Shown here one piece after another: positions 7,134 through 8,304 of a stretch of 8,304 nucleotides of DNA. The notes under the pieces are model-generated. The model had not been told where the DNA came from, did no database searches, and worked only from the letters and a program-made list of their open reading frames with translations. Where the stretch lies: positions 2,658 to 10,961 of the forward strand of contig NZYP01000032.1 of assembly GCA_002702205.1 (NCBI GenBank), given 5' to 3'. The position numbers were made by a program, and so were the translations under genes. Every line of letters starts with the position of its first letter. The first letter of the stretch is position 1. This DNA is from Flammeovirgaceae bacterium. Lineage in GTDB: Bacteria > Bacteroidota > Bacteroidia > Cytophagales > MED-G16.

Positions 7134-8304
7134 TTATCGTGTTATACGAACTGAATGGTAATCGGTAAAAACCCTATCGTACCTGTCTACAGCCTTTACC
7201 TCAATGATATGTATTCCTTTAGTTAATTTTTTCCCTAGCTCACTCTGCCAGAGGTGAGTTGAGTTATTTGCCTCATACATCCTCTCTATAAGTGGGTAAG
7301 GATCATCTTTTAGATCAGGATCATTTTTCCACAACTCTTTAAAATTTAATGAGTCAAAATTTTTATAACGCTCATAAATCAAGGAGTAGAAAGGATCTTT
7401 TTTACTGACCTTACCCATCTTCTTCCACTCTGTCTCCCCTAGAACTCTAAAACTAATTTCAGACTGCTCACTCCCATTAAAAAAGTTTACAGTTACCATT
7501 GAAGTCGAGCTTGCGTCTTCATGAATACCTCTTCCAGTATGGATATTCATTCTGTAATCTTCGGGTTTCCCAGAAACTTTCCAGTCAATTATGTACTGAG
7601 TACCATTAAAACTTATAAATGAGTATCCGTTTGGTGTCCCGTCTCTCATCATGGCAAGAGGTATATCGTTTTCGTCCCTCACCCCATTCCACCAGTTACC
7701 TGATGTTGTACCCACATTAAAGTGGTGGTGTGGGACCTCTCCTTCCCAGTGTGATGACTCCTGGTGAAAAAAAGTGTTATTTTGAGTATGTGAGTGGGCA
7801 GAAATAGAAAGTGTGTTGGGGAACTCACTTAGCAGACCAAATAAGTCCTTCTGATCACTTTCTCTAAACCTCTCATGTTGAACCAAGGGAATATGCATAT
7901 TAAGTACTATCAAATCGTCTTTTGAGACTAAACTCAAGTAATTTCTAACAAATTCTATTTGGTCCGGTCTTAGGCCGCCAACATATCCTCTATCTCCAAC
8001 TGGATCATTCATTATGACATTATCCACTACTATAAAGTGAACATCTCCATACACAAAAGCGTAGTTTGGGGGCCCATATATCCTCTCAAATGTTTCGTCG
8101 GAGAGCTCATCTCTGTCAGCTTGAAAGTTGACATCGTGATTACCCAAAACATTATACCACGGTATACCTATCTTAGATACTGCCTGATTCATTGGGACCA
8201 ACAGGTCGAGGTTATCTCCAACAATATCACCCATAGTCATACCAAACTCAACATCCTTAACACCAACTAACTCTGATACTATATTTTCAGAAAAAAAATC
8301 AACT
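7134..8304 (-). CDS. Calcineurin-like metallophosphoesterase with C-terminal extension, 5'-truncated by the window edge
   Basis: The frame is open from the right edge (first whole codon at 8303) to TAA at 7134-7136, giving 389 or more visible residues. The ATG at 8240 is internal to the domain and not the real start. Visible metal-binding motifs of the calcineurin-like fold (PF00149), numbered from the edge, are GDIVGDN (25-31), GNHD (54-57), the His of VLNMH (137) and SAHSH (168-172), the last replacing the usual GHxH. The first motif, DxH, should lie upstream of the window. After the catalytic domain comes a beta-rich extension of about 190 residues that resembles the calcineurin-like phosphoesterase C-terminal domain (PF16370), which usually accompanies an N-terminal partner domain (PF16371), here off-window. 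The role is hydrolysis of a phosphomono- or diester using a two-metal centre; the substrate is unknown, and export is likely from the family but not seen. It is the first visible gene of the minus-strand run, 19 bases upstream of the T9SS protein gene. Confidence 0.88.
   Translation of the reverse strand, partial: VDFFSENIVSELVGVKDVEFGMTMGDIVGDNLDLLVPMNQAVSKIGIPWYNVLGNHDVNFQADRDELSDETFERIYGPPNYAFVYGDVHFIVVDNVIMNDPVGDRGYVGGLRPDQIEFVRNYLSLVSKDDLIVLNMHIPLVQHERFRESDQKDLFGLLSEFPNTLSISAHSHTQNNTFFHQESSHWEGEVPHHHFNVGTTSGNWWNGVRDENDIPLAMMRDGTPNGYSFISFNGTQYIIDWKVSGKPEDYRMNIHTGRGIHEDASSTSMVTVNFFNGSEQSEISFRVLGETEWKKMGKVSKKDPFYSLIYERYKNFDSLNFKELWKNDPDLKDDPYPLIERMYEANNSTHLWQSELGKKLTKGIHIIEVKAVDRYDRVFTDYHSVRITR

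Noticed and set aside
7134..8240. Phosphoesterase gene starting at the ATG at 8240
   Set aside because: The frame continues to the window edge, and this ATG lies immediately before the second metal-binding motif, so the N-terminal part including DxH must be upstream.
8037..8270. Plus-strand open frame of 77 codons near the right edge
   Set aside because: It overlaps the conserved phosphoesterase domain on the other strand and has no recognisable protein features.

Overview
The window is AT-rich DNA that most likely comes from a marine-type Bacteroidetes (Bacteroidota, probably Flavobacteriales/Cytophagia-like). The evidence is a C-terminal type IX secretion (T9SS) type A sorting domain, Bacteroidetes-style signal peptides, no Shine-Dalgarno sequences upstream of the genes, a TypA sequence of the Bacteroidetes type, and a calcineurin-like phosphoesterase whose fold and C-terminal extension resemble those common in this phylum. 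The taxonomic call is inference; no rRNA or other phylogenetic marker apart from typA is present.

Layout: five protein genes fill almost the whole window and no gap exceeds about 110 bases. On the plus strand are the 3' part of a putative esterase (1-996, its start lies outside the window) and the complete translation-associated GTPase TypA/BipA (1106-2947, with no ATG start available). On the minus strand, converging on typA, is a tight three-gene run. Transcribed from the right edge leftward, it holds a calcineurin-like metallophosphoesterase (8304-7134, start outside the window), a 1033-residue secreted FG-GAP/thrombospondin-type-3 protein with a T9SS tail (7114-4013), and a YHYH-domain lipoprotein (3972-3007). 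Gaps in this run are only 19 and 40 bases, so a single transcript is plausible. A small hairpin followed by a T-rich stretch lies in the convergent gap between typA and the YHYH gene.

How they may work together: TypA is a housekeeping ribosome-associated GTPase and is probably unrelated to its neighbours. The minus-strand run looks like a cell-envelope or secreted set: a phosphoesterase, a large calcium-binding-type surface or secreted protein, and a probable outer-membrane lipoprotein with a histidine-rich YHYH core of unknown function. The most notable points are this cassette, the change in base composition inside the T9SS gene (AT-rich body, more GC-rich TSP3/T9SS tail), the roughly 300-residue unassigned segment of that protein, and the non-ATG start of typA. 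No RNA gene, insertion sequence, CRISPR array, phage or origin was seen.
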